DNA from: Daphnia pulex
Lineage: Eukaryota > Arthropoda > Branchiopoda > Diplostraca > Daphniidae
Assembly: GCF_021134715.1 (NCBI RefSeq)
Contig: NC_060021.1
Location: forward strand, 4,278,001-4,342,000
Direction of reading: 5' to 3'
DNA length: 64,000 nucleotides
The notes beneath the pieces were generated by a model. It searched no databases. It was not told the origin of the DNA and was given only the letters and a program-made list of their open reading frames with translations. Made by a program: the position numbers and the translations under genes. This document shows, piece by piece, positions 34,701 to 47,895 of the stretch (the first letter of the stretch is position 1; the number at the start of each line of letters is the position of its first letter).

Positions 34701-37700
34701 CGTCAACTAATTTGGAACCGTGTTGGTTTAATAAGTAATCCATGTGCGTAATCACGATCAATCAATCAAGCTTTCCTAGAAAGGGCTTGCCTGCAGTTCT
34801 CTTGCAACAGTATTGAAGTGGTTTTCTATTCCCAACTGCCCTTCCACCAGCTACAAAAAAAGGGGTTGGTCTGCTTGCTTTTGATCCGTTTATCGAGAAA
34901 GCTTTACTCCCAAATGAAATAACAAATCACAAACCTGTTCCCACCCTTTTTTAATTTGTTGGATTGAGCGTTGGATTACCGAGATGCTCTCCAATATTAC
35001 CACAATTAGCCCCTACATAACCTTCAGAGAAGGCCGATGGGTCAAATTCCTCTTGCTGGCTTCCAAAGAAAAGTTTGAGGTGCTCTTACAGTTCATTTAA
35101 TTTTTTCAGAAAGAAGGAAGGGGCACATGCAAAAAAGAGACGTCCCGAAAGCAGTTCTCATCCTTACTAAAGGACGTTAAAGACTTTCTTGAAAGGTTTT
35201 AGAAAAGTCCAAGTCTGAAACATGATCGGTAGGCAAGCGAAAAAATCACCTGTTAAATCGCATGAATAGTTAAGAACAATCCTCAAAAAGTTCCCAAAAG
35301 TCCTAAGAAAACTACCCCCCACATCACATAGCGAAACCCCTAATGGATCGTTTGGAACCCTGATGAAAAAAAACCTGAAGAAACAGCCGCGAACTTTGGG
35401 AAATTCGTTGCCCCTTCAGACTTTCTGCCAAAAGATGAAGAAGAGATGAGGTATGGCGAATGGAGGTCGCTCCGGACCATCTGGGTGGTCGACAGCAGCA
35501 GATTTTACTCAGTTTGATAGCCAGAATGCTCTCCTCTGCGAAATATCGTGTGCCGTTCCACTCCTTGCTTTCTAGAACGCCAGTTCTCCTCCCGATCTTT
35601 CGCTCCTACTCCTGCCTAAATTTTATTCTTCTTCCCTCTTCTGCCTACCCCTTTTCTTGTCCTTATTTTATCTCTCCTTCATATTATTTTGACTTTGTAT
35701 TTTATCATATCTTGACAATAAATTGGTAACATTCGCCTTCGGCGAATATACACCTTTATAAAAAAAATGGCGAAGGTCCCAAACAATTTTATTTTAAGAA
35801 AAGTCCCGCATACAGGGCAAATTAGTTTCCTTTTTCTTAACGACGCCGCTGATAGTCTGTTTATCGAGCTCACTTTCTCTACTTTGATGGCCTATTGAGG
35901 CACTTAACGGTATGACCTGCTGCTGTTTAAAATGATAGATGCGTTTCTATTGTCGACTTAACTCCGGTCGCCAACCATTTTAAATTTTCATTTATTCGAG
36001 AAATGGGGGAAAATGATAATAAAATACCTTACAGTCTGAAATGCCATAAAAAACGAATGACGACGTCATCGTTTACCGTTCGGACGACCAATCGAAAAAA
36101 TGAATCGAAAAAAGAAAGAATAAAACTCTTACTATTTCACTGAACAGAACTCCGATGGTTTTCCAGAGATATTCTCATTCCAAAGTGAAGCCAGGGACAC
36201 ACACACCGTATTGTCGTATCACCTTCTCAATGATATTGTGGTTCCTCGTAGTCTTCAAGGTGCAAAATGTATCATTGTGTGTCATCTTCAAATGATCAAC
36301 CATCTTGTTTTTTGTTGTGTCACGGAACTTTAAAACGGGACGAAGGTCACCTTGACCGTCGCCTGGCCAATGAAAGAAAAAAATTCGACTTCGCTTCGAT
36401 TCGATTGTTCGATGTACACAAATGATTTTATTGTCTGGTTAAAAAGACACAACAAAATGATGATAATAAACATTACGAAAAATATTCTCGAAATCTCTGC
36501 GGTATTTCCCATTTGTGTGCGTCGGGCGTTTCGAATTTTTTTTGTCAAGGTGAATCGATTTGTTGGGACGTAACGGTTGAAATCTGCCACCAAACTCTCG
36601 ATACGGTCGTTAAAAATATAAAAAGATTAAAGGGTTGAAATACTTGGTCGCCTTGGTGTAATTAGATACTGTGAAGGCTGTTCCAGTCGACGTTCGTTAT
36701 TGAATGTAAATGAGCGGAAGCATTTGAAGAAGCACCTGTCTTATTGTGTCATTCCTCTAATTATTATTGTTGCCTTGTGTATTTGAAGGGCCACTAGTTA
36801 AAATCCTTGGTGGTGAAATATTCCCCTTTGTTTTCTCCCGGAGAATCAACTAAGAAAGAAAAACCTACTTGTACATGTTGTGCAGGCAGTGGAGAGAATC
36901 TATCCGTGAACGGGTGTGGTTGTGACCTAGTGAAATATCGGAATAGTTGGAGCATGAAGAGTCTCTGCCGAGAGAAATAAAAATGGGATGCATCGTTGGC
37001 AGTAATTTTTTCCGCGCTATCGTAACAGCGAAAAGAAAGAAACAACTTTGTATGTGTGCCTTATAAACGCACACGCACAACGGCGCATGTTGTATTCTTT
37101 CTTTTTCTTTCGTCACACGAGTGTACCATATGTATAAAGTGCATTCATGAACGCGTGCACAAAGTTTCATGCCAGATTATCCCCGTTTCTTCTTCTGTTG
37201 TTTATGATGGTGTCACGTTCAACAAGAGGATTCCTTACTTGGTGATGCATCGACATTGACTCGATATTCAATTCCCGATGTCAAAGCCCAACACTCTTCT
37301 TCTTCACTCCGGGAGCTGTCTTTTTTTCCGGTCGGTTGGTTTTATCTTCCTCTGGAAAAAAAAAGAGTTGGCTGCATCTAGGGCTGACGCGCTCAAAAAC
37401 AGAATGTTTGAGTGTTCAGGAAATAATGGGAGGTTTGAGTGTGAGTGTTCAGGAAATAATGAGTTTGAACTTTGACAGAATGGGAAGGGCAAGTGACACA
37501 CACACACAAACCAAAACAAGTGTCGAGATAAGGGATGTTTCTATCTACGGTAAGCGATCTATGTCCTGGATATTCAGATGGTACAAATTTTTTTTTCAGC
37601 CCGTCTTCCTTATTTTTAATTTAAACAATTCCAGGTAAATGGGTCTTTGGTGAACAGGAACAGGCCATGGATTAGAAGAAATACTCTCATAAAAGATGGA

Positions 37701-37845
37701 AAATCAAGTATTAGAAGTTAGAGCAAGATGAGGATAACTTGGAAGGTAATTTGGGTTCGTCTTACCAACAGACTATACTCCTTACTTAACAGGAAATGAC
37801 TGCAGTAACATCTAGCATAACTAGGCTAATAAATTTTACAGCTTG
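31701..37845. other. Long gene-poor region
   Basis: Only short unsupported frames. Segments near 34700-35050 and 35440-35720 have higher G+C and look like old repeat remnants. The TGACAATAAATTGG end near 35713-35728 resembles the 3' end of a transcript or LINE. No gene can be supported. Confidence 0.45.
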
Positions 37846-37849
37846 AATT

Positions 37850-38060
37850 ATATCCTCAATTGAAACTTAGACTCGGAATTGAACGAGCAATCGCTCAATC
37901 AGAACAGAATGGTCGGCAGTATCAAAGGCGGCACTCTGGTCCAGAAGAGCGAGGACAACAGCTACGTCCCTGTCTTTAGGAGAGAAGAGAAAATCGAATA
38001 TCTTCAAAAAGGAGATTCATGAATGGTCTGGTCTGTAGGCAGCCTGGACTGAACAACAAA
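37850..38060 (-). mobile_element. Non-LTR (LINE) reverse transcriptase scrap
   Basis: The minus-strand frame reads VQAAYRPDHS, one stop, then VVLALLDQSAAFDTADHSVL and IERLLVQF. This is the conserved fingers/palm block of jockey- or CR1-like LINE reverse transcriptases (the AAFDT.DH motif). Flanks have no further recognisable domain. It is a short relic. Confidence 0.7.
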
Positions 38061-40865
38061 AGTTCAGCGGAGTGGCAAGAGTTTTATTCCATCAGGAAAT
38101 ATTCCGAAGAAAGTGAGGAATTCATAGGTTAAATCGTGATAATGGCAAAATATCAAATGAAGACACGACCAATCATCGATCCCAATTGGGTCAAAAGTAA
38201 AATTTTGAGACAGTTAGCGACTGACACTGAGAGAGGACCGATAGATAGCTTCGAATCTAATGTCAACACAGTCGAGATGACAGAAGCAGCAGCTGAGATA
38301 TGTTGAATTGATTAAAGGTGGCAGAATTTCACTTTTTTCGAGTGTGTGATTTGTTCACCTTATCACTTAGTCTTGATATTGCGAAAGAGAATTTTGACAG
38401 TACATTCAGCCCAGCTGGGTGACTTAAAACGAGACAAATATGTAAAAATTGAATGCGGGCTAGTAGAGTTCGAGGGCGGAAAAAACACATAAACAAGGTT
38501 ATAGTGTTTGACAATCCTGATTTTATCACTGTGGATCCAAGGATTTGGCAACTACAAAAACTACTCATCATTATCACTCCTCATCATTTCCAAAGTGCAG
38601 CATTTCTTAAGTCTCGATTGCCCTTGATTTCACTATTTGTTTATATGATTGATCTGTTTAAAGAAGAAAATATTGCTGTAGCCAAAGTTGTGATTGGCTC
38701 TGTTGTGCAACATCCACGGTACTTGAAAGAGGAAGTTGTAGTGCTATCCATATTTTATAGCGTCGCTAGCGATATTACCATAGCTTTACTACGTCTTTCG
38801 TTACATTGTTTGGTGTACACACCAACCGGACCACGCTTTCCCTTACATCTCATGTCAATGTTTGTCTAAAGGTTAGCAACCCGGGCTGCCATTCGTATGG
38901 ATCGGGGTTCGAATCTTGATCAAGACGTATAAAAAATTTAAATTTTTAACTTTTGAAAAATTACACTTAAAAACTTTCGGAGGTAAATGGAAGTGGAAGA
39001 TCGGTGGTAACTCGGCCGCCAAAAGATCTTGATGAGATGACCCAGAGCTTCAAAATGAGTATAATCAAACATTTTAAAAATGTTCCTCAACTTCTTGGTT
39101 GATGACTAACTGTTAAAAAAAGGAGGAATAGAAATTTCACTTGATCAAAAAATTTATTAAAATCAAGATCATCATTTATTAAAAACAGTAAACAAAAAGA
39201 GGTAATAATAAAACAAAAGAGTTAAAAAAAGTAATAATGGGAAAATATAAAGTAAAAAGAACAATAAAGACGAAATCGAACAAGAACAATAAAAATCAAA
39301 TCAAATAAGAACAATATCTTCTTATCTTCTTCCCTTGTCCTCTCCACTCCGATAGCAGAAAACTTGTCTTGCTAGGGAAGATTCAAAAATTTTTTTCTTT
39401 TTGTTTACACTGCTGAGAACTCACTGCACTGACAGTTGGAAGGTTACGCAAACAAAAACGAATTCACTGCCTAGGATTCGGCAACCAGCTAGGTAACAAA
39501 TACGCAAATTAAATTTTTAAAACAGTAATGAAAACAAATGAAAACCCCACTACGCAATGTATCAAATTTTGACAGAATTATTTACAAAATTTGGTGAAAA
39601 TTGGTCATTCAGGGAAGAAACGTATAAGCAAATACATAATGGACATTAAACCCTCTGAATTTCACTGCTAGCTACTACTACTCTACCCCCTATACCCCAC
39701 ACCCTATTGTTAAGGACCTTCGTATATAAATATACCTCAGGGATAATATCCCTAACAAATGTGAAAAGAGCCAAATAATAAACCCCAGGAAACTGACTCC
39801 ACGAATTAAAAACATAAACAACTCACGATTTTTTTTATATGCGTGATTTAAATATTATTTTACCTGATTAAAACTTTCATGGTATTGTTTTAAGACGAAA
39901 TCCAACCCCAGTCTCAAAAAGCAACGTAATTAAAAAAATTAAAAAAGCGGAACAGCCTAGGCTGACCTTGTACTTTTTACTAACGACCCAGCTGGTGATG
40001 TTAATGATCTACATACCCAGTACAATACTGGCCCCTATTCGGTGCTGGGAAAGTATGCGCCACTGCTTAGAAAGATGGTGTGATCCTCCTGGAAACTGAA
40101 CAGATCTGGTGGACCAGAAAGAATTAGAAGAGGATGGAACGGAGGTGGGGGGCAAGTGAATCGTCGATTGGCAAAGAGTGTCTATACTGACTTCTCGAAG
40201 CTGGCTAAGGTAGCTCATCAGTGAGGCAAAGGTGTGGTTTCTAAAATCTTAAATTACTGTCTGGCAAGGGAAAAAATATGTTTTTAAGATTGTTGATACT
40301 TTCCTTTTAAAGCAATCTTGAGTTAAGCTACCGCAGCATAACACTCGTGACATTTTTGTTGAGATTTTCACTAAGTACTTCACAGTTTTCTATGCAGAAA
40401 ACTCTGTTCAATCTCTTACTTAATACTCGTGGTGGAGGTTATGATGCCTTGATTCGGGATGACAATTTTATCCCTACTTCTTGTGTGCAGTCAACGTTAG
40501 AATATCAAGCTGGATAACTTTCAGTTTTCTCTATCTGCTTCAAAATTGTTGTAATTTGATCGATCAACACGTGACAATGTGCACTCGCTGAATTTGAGTT
40601 TTGTATAAAGCAAACTCTGAATATCGGGGTTGTCTGGAATATACAGAGGGTTGTATCGTTTGTCTGTTTCATTGTCGCAGATCCTCCATCCGGGACCCTA
40701 ATCCGACCTTCTTGCTCATCGAATTTGTTGTTTTTTTTGTCTATCCAATGACAAAAACCATAAATCTTCTTGTCTTCCGTTCTCTTTCTTGAGTAAATGA
40801 AGTCGGCCTTGATTATTAACTCCCACACTGAAGAAGTATGGAGGTAGGATGCGTGAAGAAGTGAC
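38061..40865. other. Gene-poor region
   Basis: No supported gene. A plus-strand frame at 38453-38869 (138 codons) has no recognisable domain. A GGGTTCGAATC box near 38918 resembles a tRNA B box, but a cloverleaf could not be formed. Confidence 0.4.
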
Positions 40866-40867
40866 GC

Positions 40868-41413
40868 CGAATGTGTTATCCAATTATTGTCCTGTGTTGA
40901 ATCTTTTCTTCTTATCTAAAAAAGTGGTCGAGTGAGTGGTGGTTAAGCAACTTACGTTCCACCTTGAGTCAGAAAATATCGTCGCGCCTGTTAAATCTGT
41001 TTGTTGTAAGAATCACTCTACCGCGTTTGCGTTTGTGGATGAATGAAATGCGCCAATCCATTGCATTGCTTGATCAAAATGCGGCGTTCGATATGATCCA
41101 TCATTCGATACTTGTTGACAGGCTTTTGGCTCGCTTTGGCATTGACAGCGAAGCTCTAAATTTGGTCCAGTCCTATGTGGAAAGATTATCATAGTCTGTG
41201 TACATATTTAGTGTGTCCTCTACCCTGATTTCTTTGTGTTATTGTGTTGGATTCTGTTCATCCTGTACATCAGCCCACCATGATATCACCATTCTCACCA
41301 TTGAGGTTGAAGATCATTACTATGCTGATGACACCTAGTACATAAAATCTTTCAAGCCAACTAAGGATGGCCAGCCGAGCAATGGCGTACACCTTACTCT
41401 CGAAACTGCATAG
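40868..41413 (+). mobile_element. Non-LTR (LINE) reverse transcriptase remnant
   Basis: Plus-strand frames, interrupted by stops and shifts, follow the LINE order. They read SNYCPVLNLFFLSKKVVE, then HSTAFAFV, then LLDQNAAFDMIHHSILVDRL and FGIDSEALNLVQSYVERL, and near 41313-41340 HYYADDT, the YADD catalytic box. It is longer than the scrap at 37.85 kb and in opposite orientation. Endonuclease and 3' end are not present. Confidence 0.75.
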
Positions 41414-43085
41414 GTGGGTTCATACTCTTGATGATGGCGAATTTTCTCAGGGGAAATGACGAGAAGATGGGTGATTTTTCGTGACCTACTCTGGACTTTA
41501 GAAACCCACTTCTCATTGGTTTTCCAGCTAAAATGCTTAGTAATTTCTTAAGTCTAGAATTCCAATGCCCGCCTTTTGGTTGGAATGAAGAAAGTTGATT
41601 TCATTTCCGAAGTTTTAAAGTCTCTTCATTTGTTTTTATATCTAATTAATTCCAAAAACAATTTTTTAAAAGCAAATTTTTATTCCAGAAATCAATGTTT
41701 TGCAGCACCAAGAACTGTTAATTCAAACTCATATGGCATAACGTAGAGTTTTACTCTGCCAATTTTCCTTACAACTCTGTGAGGGAAGCAAATATACCAG
41801 CCAGGTTGTCATCAACCTGTTGCGGAATTGTCCAAGCGTACTAACATTACTCTTTAGTTTTTTTTCATTTTTTTAGTTCTATAAAATAGAAAATCTTACA
41901 GAGACCTTTTTCTTGTTTTTTTTTCTAATGTTACCTGCTCACATGGCTGACGTTCGCCCATAGTCCATGGTTGGCACAGAGTCCTCAAACTCTGTTATAA
42001 AATTATCCTCTTCTTATTCCCCCAAGAGGCATTCCCAGGCATTTTTTATCCTCATCTCAAATGCCCTTCTCGGAGAGACGGTGCTTATGAAAATCCTTGG
42101 CTTACGGCTTAACGATTCTCCTAGCTGTCACCGATGATCCGTGGTGGTTTCTTACTCGTCGTCACGCTCAAATAGCTCAAAGGGGTCAAAAGAGTAGCTC
42201 TCAGAAGGGTTGTGACGTTATTTTTCATTTGCCTTTCTTCTTTTCATGAAGATTCCCTTTAAAAATCAGATATTTTGACTGCTGGATATTATGACTTTAA
42301 TATGATGCAAAATTGACAAAAGAGTAAACATGCAATTTCAGAGAAATTTTTCCATGAGTAAGAAATTTAAAGGGGCCTGGATATAGGCCGCAAACTTCTA
42401 AGACATAGATCTGGTTTGAAGGACTCTCTTATTAGGTGGCTCGACGAAATGAATTTCTACGCAAATTACCTGCATGTCATGGTGTATCTGCATGATAACG
42501 ATATGGATTGAGCTCTCTGATCTTTTTTTCTGGAAAATGTAACTGGCGCCCATAGGATTTATTTTTATTTTGGGGACCGAAGAACCGATTTAACCATGGT
42601 TTTGTTGAGAATTGTGAAACATGCTATAATCTAATGGCCGCCAGACGGTGCTGATTGGAAAAACTCAGTGGGCTATCTCCATTACTTTTCCTCTATTTCT
42701 GTTTAGAAACGCTCTCTCTCTCTTCTTCTGTCAGTGTGTCAGGTTCAGATAGCCAAACTTCTTTATTTCGAAGTGTTTTGGGAGTGAGGGCATGTAAAGC
42801 AAGAAATTCATCATATTTTTCAAAAAAAAATACGTCGTTCAAGGCAATAAAATATTATCATATCTAAATGTAGGATAAGTGGTTATTATGAGCAATGGGA
42901 CTTTTTTATGAAGATTTTGACATTTATTAGCATTGTAAAAAAAAGAAATGCAAATCAGTGATCTTGTTTTACTAAATGTAATGTATGTGTTGTGTATTGT
43001 ATAATATATTGTGTAGTGTATGTGTTTATAAATGTAATCTTTCTCAAATGTATACCCCCGTGTTATTATGAATCACGTTTATAAA
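41414..43085. other. Gene-poor region before the ABC relic
   Basis: No gene recognised. Any remnant of the transmembrane half of the following ABC transporter would lie here, but I could not see one. Confidence 0.4.
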
Positions 43086-43957
43086 GAGGTTGTTCAAGTT
43101 TTTCTGGACACAGAGCGACTCGTTACTCTCTTTTCCGAATGAAGGAATGAATGAAGTACAATCTTCTGACATTCCGTATCCTCGGACGCATACCGGTTCT
43201 AAGTGTACCATAGAATAAGATAAGATTTTTTTATTTACGTCAAGAATCGCCTGATAGCCTCAGTTTTTAGGTAAATGACGGCTCTACGGTTGCTATTGCT
43301 TGCCGAGTGGAAAATTTACGATATCTAAACTTCTTTTCATATTTTACGATGCACATAACAGCTTTATAAAAATAAATATGGTAAAGATGTAAGAGAGGCG
43401 TCACAAAAACTGCATTGTTTTATATATTTCGGGACCCAGAATATCATTTTGTTTGATCCGAGCATCTCAAATAATATTTCTCATGGGAGGCCTCAACAGG
43501 ATTTTTGTGAGATTATTGCTGCAGCTTTTCAAGGAGAACTACATGATTTCATAAGCACACTTCCTGGTGGATATAAGACAGTTCTTGGACAGTATGGGTG
43601 AATTATCTCTGGGGGACAAAGGCAGCACATAGGATTGGCTCGCATCCTTTTAAAGGAAGCGAGCCTTATGATTTTCGATGAGGCGACCTTATCCCTAGAT
43701 CTGGAAGCTAAACAGAAAATTATCTATAATTTTAAAGAAGTTGCCAAAAACAAAACAACTATCATCATAGCCCACCGTTTGACCATGATTATACATGCTG
43801 AATATACTATTTTTCTGAAAAACAGAGAAGTAGCACAACAGGGGACGCACAGCGCTCTCTTATAGAGAAAAAAGGGCTGTATCACAACCTATGGAAACCA
43901 CAGGAATCTTTACATAAGAATTTTTGTAACAAATTCTTAGAAGCGCTCGTATTCTAG
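43086..43957 (+). pseudogene. Bacterial-type ABC exporter ATPase, decayed
   Basis: Intronless plus-strand relic. FLDTERL (43100) and a linker lead into GSTVAIA and, one frame over, SGKFTISKLLFIFYDA, a damaged Walker A region. Then come a Q-loop (TQNIILFDPSISNNIS), an HDFISTLPGGYKTVLG block, a TGA near 43602, the signature SGGQRQHIGLAR, Walker B MIFDEATLSLD, the H-loop IIIAHRL and the usual QQGTHSALL. A last shift opens KKGLYHNLWKPQE. This is the MsbA/Atm1 exporter ATPase pattern. A SGGQRQ signature and no introns suggest bacterial origin, but an ancient host half-transporter pseudogene is possible. No transmembrane half was found. Confidence 0.7.
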
Positions 43958-46221
43958 TGGTTCATTTCTCGTTCGTCCTCTTTTGGAAAATGTTGAACCG
44001 ACAACTCTTTTAGACCGATGCATTGTTACAGATCAGCTATAGGGTGAATTCTTCTGATGTAGCATAGAGGGTACAAATCAATTATTTTGTTTGTTGGTTG
44101 GTTGGTTGAAAAAACGAAACATTTTTGAATGCAGAAGCGTGATAGTTCCAAGAAGAAACGATAGTCGTCCATAGTCATCCACCCACATCTACCGAATTTG
44201 TTAGGATGTTACATAACTTTCCAAGAGGGCAAGCATGACTGTATAATTATTTATACTTTCTAAATTGATTCTTCTATTCTTAGGGAACATTTTGCGTGTT
44301 TTGAAATCGAAAGAATTTATTTTTTATCCGAAAAATCTCCAAATAGAGACGTGTCCACGAACACGCAGACGGATAAACGAATATCTTGAAAAATAAGCCG
44401 TCAAGGATACATGGTAGAGTTAGCTAGAATTTATCCCTGTGAAAGATTGGCTGAGATCTCTGACGATCAGAAGTTTATGACCCTTGATGTATGATATGTC
44501 TCATATATCGCTTTCTTGCTTTAGATAAATCTAACATAAAATAGAATAAACGTTTTCTAGGTTGTGTGCACTTTTCATCTAAGCTAGAGAATTGTTGAGA
44601 CAAAGGAGAGGAATGATGAGAAGGAGGATTTCCTTTTTATCGAACTTTGAGAAGACGTTAATAAATCTTTTTTTAGTTTTCCAGAAGAAAAAAAGAAACT
44701 TCCTCAATCATTTAAGTCGATTAAGATTTGTGGGGACTGTCCGATAAAGATTTTTCCCATCAAATGCTTCACCACACATTTTAGTATTTAGCTAAATCAA
44801 AACCAATGTTCAGCATGAAAATTCTTTAAAAGCTCAAGTTTAAAAACTTTGAGTAATCGGAATGATTTCCTTTCTTAAAGCTGATTTTGTTGTTTCGATG
44901 AGTCACGTCGCAGTCCAGTCTACAAAATCTTTATTGACTGTTTTTTTACTTAATGGAGTGGAGGTAGACTTGCTCAAGGGTATGGAGGAAAAAATATTTA
45001 GATCTGGTCAGATCTTTTTTAATATGGCCTAGATGAAAGATTTCCATCACTTGTAAATATATTAATATACATAGCGAGCTGGGACGAATTCCCGCCTTTT
45101 TTCCAGGGCACTTGCCAAAATATTATGTTCACGGAGCTTTTTTTGGGTAATGGTAAGATCTCTCACGAAAAACGAATTTCTTGAGTTAAACTTCTTTTTA
45201 ATTATTTTTTTATTTCCAGAAAACGTTCAGAACAGTTTCAGAATTTAAGCCTTTCGAATGTCAATGACAAGTGAATAAAGTCATGGTATGAGCAGATCAT
45301 CAAATATGAAAAACCTATTTCTCTATTTGCAGTCATTGCTTTTTTCGCACCATTTTCTTAATGTCCCATCCCTCGATTTTTCTGCTTTTTTATGAGATGT
45401 TCCATTTGTTTGGACATTTCAGGTTTTAAGACCCGTTACCCAAATCTGGAATCAAATCTTCTTTATCTCTCGTAATCTGAACAGTTATTTTTCCTTTTGC
45501 CCAAAAAACGGAGAGTTGATTTTTGGCCGACTTGATATTTCGGCGATCCTCCAAGGGATCTTCAGCGATCTCGTGGACCAAACCCCGAAAAGCATCTAGA
45601 AAAAAGTCGGATTTGAAGAAAGATTTTTGTTCAGTGATTTCATTCAAAAGTTATTAAGCGTGTATATTGAGTTTTTCGATGCTCTCTGTATGCATCGCTT
45701 TGAAAATCGTGAGGGTGGGTTCAAAACCGATTAAATGTTGTACCGTCTCGTGTCTTTGAGCAATGGCTTCTTTCCATTTTGGAGGTTTGTGTACGAACGT
45801 TTAACGCCCATTTCCTGGAAGACATTCTCGTAGGTGGTTAAAAATATACTCAGGCGATCTGTTACACGGAACCTTTCCTACCTTCAATTTTTTATGCATA
45901 GAGAATAGAACTACCACTCGAATCGCTGATAACCGATTTCAATCGATTCTAATCGACTAATTAACCATTCGATTATAATCGACGCAAAATTATCCAATTG
46001 ACGCACAAATGATTAGATTTTAAAAAATATTAATCATTCGATTAGAATAAATGAAAATCGACCAATCGACCGATTTTCTATAAAAAATTTCCTTTAAAAC
46101 ATTTTTTTGTTATTGGTGCCTCTATATTCTATTTAACAGTTGTCAAAAGAAGTATTATTCTCACGTCCTGCCGTCGTTAGTCAGTGTGTCTTAGACTCGA
46201 TAAAGATTGTTGAACGTGTTT
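43958..46221. other. Region right of the ABC relic
   Basis: No supported gene. Protein-like scraps include a minus-strand frame at 45426-45647 (FFLDAFRGLVHEIAEDPLED) and a plus-strand one near 44400-44490 (MVELARIYPCERLAEISDD). They could belong to the same foreign insert but I cannot name them. At 45919-46080 there is a cluster of AATCGATT-type motifs in an AT-rich, partly palindromic segment. Confidence 0.35.
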
Positions 46222-46587
46222 TTATTCCTCTAAAACATTCCCATGTACGTTTAATGAATCTTGACTTTGTAAAACAAAAGCAATAACATCCCGAAATAAT
46301 AAATATAAAATAAATAGAGCCCTATTTCTTGTTTGTTGATAAGAACCATTCGACGGATTGTACTCGAGTATCGCTTTGTTCAGTTCCAGCATTCCACTTT
46401 CAAACGCCGAAATCTTTTCCTTATCGGCTCTAGTATGACATTCCTCTTCGTCATCGAGTTCGTCAATCTGAGTGCTAGAACATGCTGCCGCAGTTACGGA
46501 CTTCGCGTATTCGTAACCATGGTATCTGCGAGCATTTTTGACAGCGCATACTATAGCTGAAACAGTCAACTGGGGGGGTTTATGCAT
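46222..46587 (-). CDS. Hypothetical protein, 121 residues
   Basis: A minus-strand open frame from ATG 46587 to the stop at 46222-46224. It begins MHKPPQLTVSAIVCAVKNAR, has an acidic patch (IDELDDEEE) and a hydrophobic run near the C-terminus (LFILYLLFRDVIAFVL) that could be buried helix or a weak membrane span. No family recognised. It may be the last exon of a gene that also includes the frame at 46901-47104. Confidence 0.4.
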   Translation of the reverse strand: MHKPPQLTVSAIVCAVKNARRYHGYEYAKSVTAAACSSTQIDELDDEEECHTRADKEKISAFESGMLELNKAILEYNPSNGSYQQTRNRALFILYLLFRDVIAFVLQSQDSLNVHGNVLEE

Positions 46588-46900
46588 TGCCAGAACGTTG
46601 TTGATGACAACTACGGAAAATAAAAAAATATGAAAAATACTTATAAATTAACCAACTGAAGAGACAATAACCTAAAAAAACTGCGACCAAATTTATCAAG
46701 TGGCCGATTCCAATTATCAAATCTTTCCCTCGTTTATTCCATTGGACTTAGAGCTAAGAGACCGACTAGAAATGGTGATCAAAACAGCTTTTGCTATTTT
46801 ATCTTTTGATCCTAATAATTTACGAAGATTTTGTATCTGAACACAGCACTATAATGACGAAAGAGCAACATGGACATAATAAATGATCGGCACCCGTCTA

Positions 46901-47104
46901 TCAGGTTAGGTTAGTTTGGATACTCTTAACATATGAGTAAAAGTAAATGATTACGAGACAAATGTCACACATTGCAGCATTCAGAACAGAGATTTCTTGC
47001 GATTCGACGACTTTTTTAAAGTGGTAAATATTTTCTTTCATAACAGCTTCGCAAGTAACGCCTTTCCAACGGATGCCACTTGCACCTGCCTTTTTTTCAT
47101 ACAA
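46901..47104 (-). CDS. Hypothetical exon
   Basis: Minus-strand open segment of about 67 codons with a protein-like start (EKKAGASGIRWKGVTCEAVM, then YHFKKVVESQEISVLNAAMCDICL). It lies 315 bases upstream of, and on the same strand as, the frame at 46222-46587. No clear start or splice sites were fixed and the family is unknown. Confidence 0.3.
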   Translation of the reverse strand: MYEKKAGASGIRWKGVTCEAVMKENIYHFKKVVESQEISVLNAAMCDICLVIIYFYSYVKSIQTNLT

Positions 47105-47740
47105 TTTACAGTGAAAACGGAAAAATTTTAAAGAAAGTATCCCAAACTTTCATTTATATTTAGGAGAACTGCATGAGAAATTCTGTTTGACTGGTTGATT
47201 CTGTAAAGGTTCCATACGAATTATTTTTTTTTTCTTGAATAAAAAATCATTTAGCATCTCATATGTTTTTTGGCTACATTTTTGCTGCCCCCCACTGTGT
47301 TGGGGAATGGTAGGTGTCAACAATTTATTGTTACACTTTCAGTCTACTCATTGGAACTTTTTAAAAGGCTTCTTTCCATATCCAGTGGCCGTAATGAACT
47401 CGGACCCCCAACAGCTGGAGATTCTTACCCATGGCTTTTCCCTCCATTGTCATCATAATTGCCCATTAAGCTCACGGCCGTTTGAACGTCGCGGTGTGAT
47501 TTTACTACTTTTTATATTCAAATAACATTCATTTTACTACATTATGTTTATTGTTAGGCCTGGATTCGCATCCATCTTGCTTTTTTTTACACAGTGAATC
47601 AGAGATTGGCAGGAGTTTTAAGACTTGAAAATCAATCGAAAATCACTCCAATCTACTCCAAGTTACTCCAGTAAATCTGGTATAGTAGAATTTCCAATGT
47701 TGGATGTTAATTTAAAAAATTTCTTTCACTGTTTTTTTAG

Positions 47741-47895
47741 GTACTGATGGTCTACAAGCCATTTTGAACACAAACCAACAAGCAGCTAAAGTTGTCACAA
47801 CTATGGCCGGGACTTCGAATTCCTGGCTTGAAGACAATGGCAATAGAAGAAGAGGCTATCTCGTGGAATGCCACGGGCAAAAAGATCCTCAATGA
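47741..47895 (+). CDS. Terminal exon of a plus-strand gene, unknown product
   Basis: Strong acceptor (CACTGTTTTTTTAG) at 47740, then TDGLQAILNTNQQAAKVV and an end LVECHGQKDPQ before TGA 47893-47895. A shortened copy ends at 334. Its last bases overlap the end of paralog C on the other strand by about 7 bases, so the two genes converge tail to tail. Upstream exons were not resolved; a protein-like frame at 47340-47458 is a candidate. Confidence 0.45.

Noticed and set aside
38453..38869. 138-codon plus-strand frame
   Set aside because: Starts in non-coding-looking DNA, shows no domain, and its composition changes along its length; likely chance.
38875..38935. Possible tRNA gene (GGGGTTCGAATC)
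   Set aside because: A B-box-like motif is present, but no acceptor, D or anticodon stems could be paired.
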